Assembly: GCA_029880775.1 (NCBI GenBank) | Contig: JAOUNV010000118.1 | Span: 1 to 6,549, forward strand | Direction: 5' to 3' | Length of the DNA: 6,549 nucleotides | From: Nitrospinota bacterium | GTDB taxonomy: Bacteria; Nitrospinota_A; UBA7883 | Part shown: positions 6,355-6,549 of the stretch, in pieces | How the letters are laid out: every line of letters starts with the position of its first letter | Position numbering within the stretch: position 1 is the first letter of the stretch | Position numbers and translations under genes: made by a program | The notes under the pieces: generated by a model | The model's database searches: none | The model's input: the letters and a program-made list of their open reading frames with translations, nothing else | Told to the model about the DNA's origin: nothing

Positions 6355-6381
6355 ATTATAACGAGTTTCCCTTTGTGTCAA
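6355..6381 (-). promoter_or_regulatory. Sigma-70-type promoter for ileS-lspA
   Basis: On the minus strand TTGACA (6381-6376) and TATAAT (6360-6355) are both perfect consensus hexamers, separated by 15 bp, shorter than the usual 16-18. Transcription would start near 6347-6351, giving a leader of about 80 nt before the ileS ATG. The position, orientation and perfect hexamers support it, while the short spacer lowers expected strength. The remaining 6382-6480 holds no gene I can support; it has a CCCTGA/TCAGGG inverted pair about 45 bases apart and two GGGGAGC copies. Confidence 0.65.
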
Positions 6382-6480
6382 GGAGGAGTGGGGAGCGGTT
6401 GTCGCCAGGGGAGCCATGACCCTGAAAGTAACCCTTCATAGTTTCGAATGTACGCATATTTAAGGCATAATCAGGGGGTG

Positions 6481-6549
6481 TCACGGAGCCAAGTAACCCG
6501 CCACCTTCCTGAGCCCATCCTCACCCAGCTTGCCGGCGGCCGCGTCCAG
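6481..6549 (-). CDS. Possible C-terminal end of an unidentified upstream protein (partial)
   Basis: On the minus strand the frame from the window edge runs 22 codons to TGA (6483-6481), reading LDAAAGKLGEDGLRKVAGYL then AP. The codons favour G/C at third positions like the neighbouring genes, and the peptide looks like an amphipathic C-terminal helix. It would lie upstream of ileS in the same direction, ending about 100 bp before the ileS promoter. The fragment is too short to identify, and other frames on both strands are also open here, so this is tentative. Confidence 0.42.
   Translation of the reverse strand: MDAAAGKLGEDGLRKVAGYLAP

Noticed and set aside
6277..6417. 46-codon minus-strand frame from ATG 6417 ending 9 bases before ileS and in frame with it
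   Set aside because: It runs across the consensus ileS promoter and lacks a proper ribosome binding site. The in-frame TAA separates it from ileS, so it is neither an N-terminal extension nor a likely gene.
6268..6420. T-box riboswitch for ileS
   Set aside because: The leader after the predicted start is only about 80 nt, and no TGGNACC-type T-box sequence or specifier stem is seen.
6420..6476. CCCTGA/TCAGGG inverted pair as a terminator between the possible upstream gene and ileS
   Set aside because: The arms are only 6 bases, about 45 bases apart, with no T-tract in either direction.

Overview
The window (6,549 bp, moderately GC-rich by eye) is bacterial chromosome with dense gene packing and two converging gene groups. 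A plus-strand run of four redox-type genes (positions 3 to 2922) meets the minus-strand ileS-lspA pair (6267 down to 2938), with only 15 bp between the two stop codons. The taxon cannot be fixed from the sequence. Two CCG cysteine motifs, a minimal sirohaem/4Fe-4S reductase-like protein and a haem-copper-oxidase-like membrane fragment suggest an anaerobic or microaerophilic lineage with sulfur- or nitrogen-compound redox chemistry. Desulfobacterota, Nitrospirota, Nitrospinota or a related uncultured group would fit; this is inference.

Plus strand, left to right: (1) the 3' part of a heterodisulfide-reductase-like Fe-S protein with two CCG domains, cut by the window edge and followed by a terminator-like hairpin; (2) a roughly 220-bp AT-richer gap; (3) a 214-aa protein of unknown function with a Cys/His-rich C-terminal half, starting at GTG; (4) a bulged GC-rich hairpin with a T-rich tail; (5) a 150-aa, probably four-helix membrane protein resembling part of haem-copper oxidase subunit I; (6) three bases later, a 223-aa single-module sulfite/nitrite-reductase-like protein with the full C-X5-C...C-X3-C signature.

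Minus strand, in transcription order from the right edge: a possible C-terminal tail of an unidentified protein (6481-6549); a promoter with perfect -35 and -10 hexamers but only 15 bp between them; a leader of about 80 nt containing a terminator-like hairpin; ileS (929-aa isoleucyl-tRNA synthetase); and, three bases after its stop, lspA (lipoprotein signal peptidase). The ileS-lspA order is a common bacterial housekeeping arrangement and is ordinary here, except for the leader hairpin and an HAGT version of the class I HIGH motif.

The most interesting part is the plus-strand set. A CCG-domain thiol/disulfide-type electron carrier, a membrane protein with a possible haem-ligand His pair and a minimal sirohaem protein could form one electron-transfer route. 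The sequence shows only their adjacency; joint function is inference.
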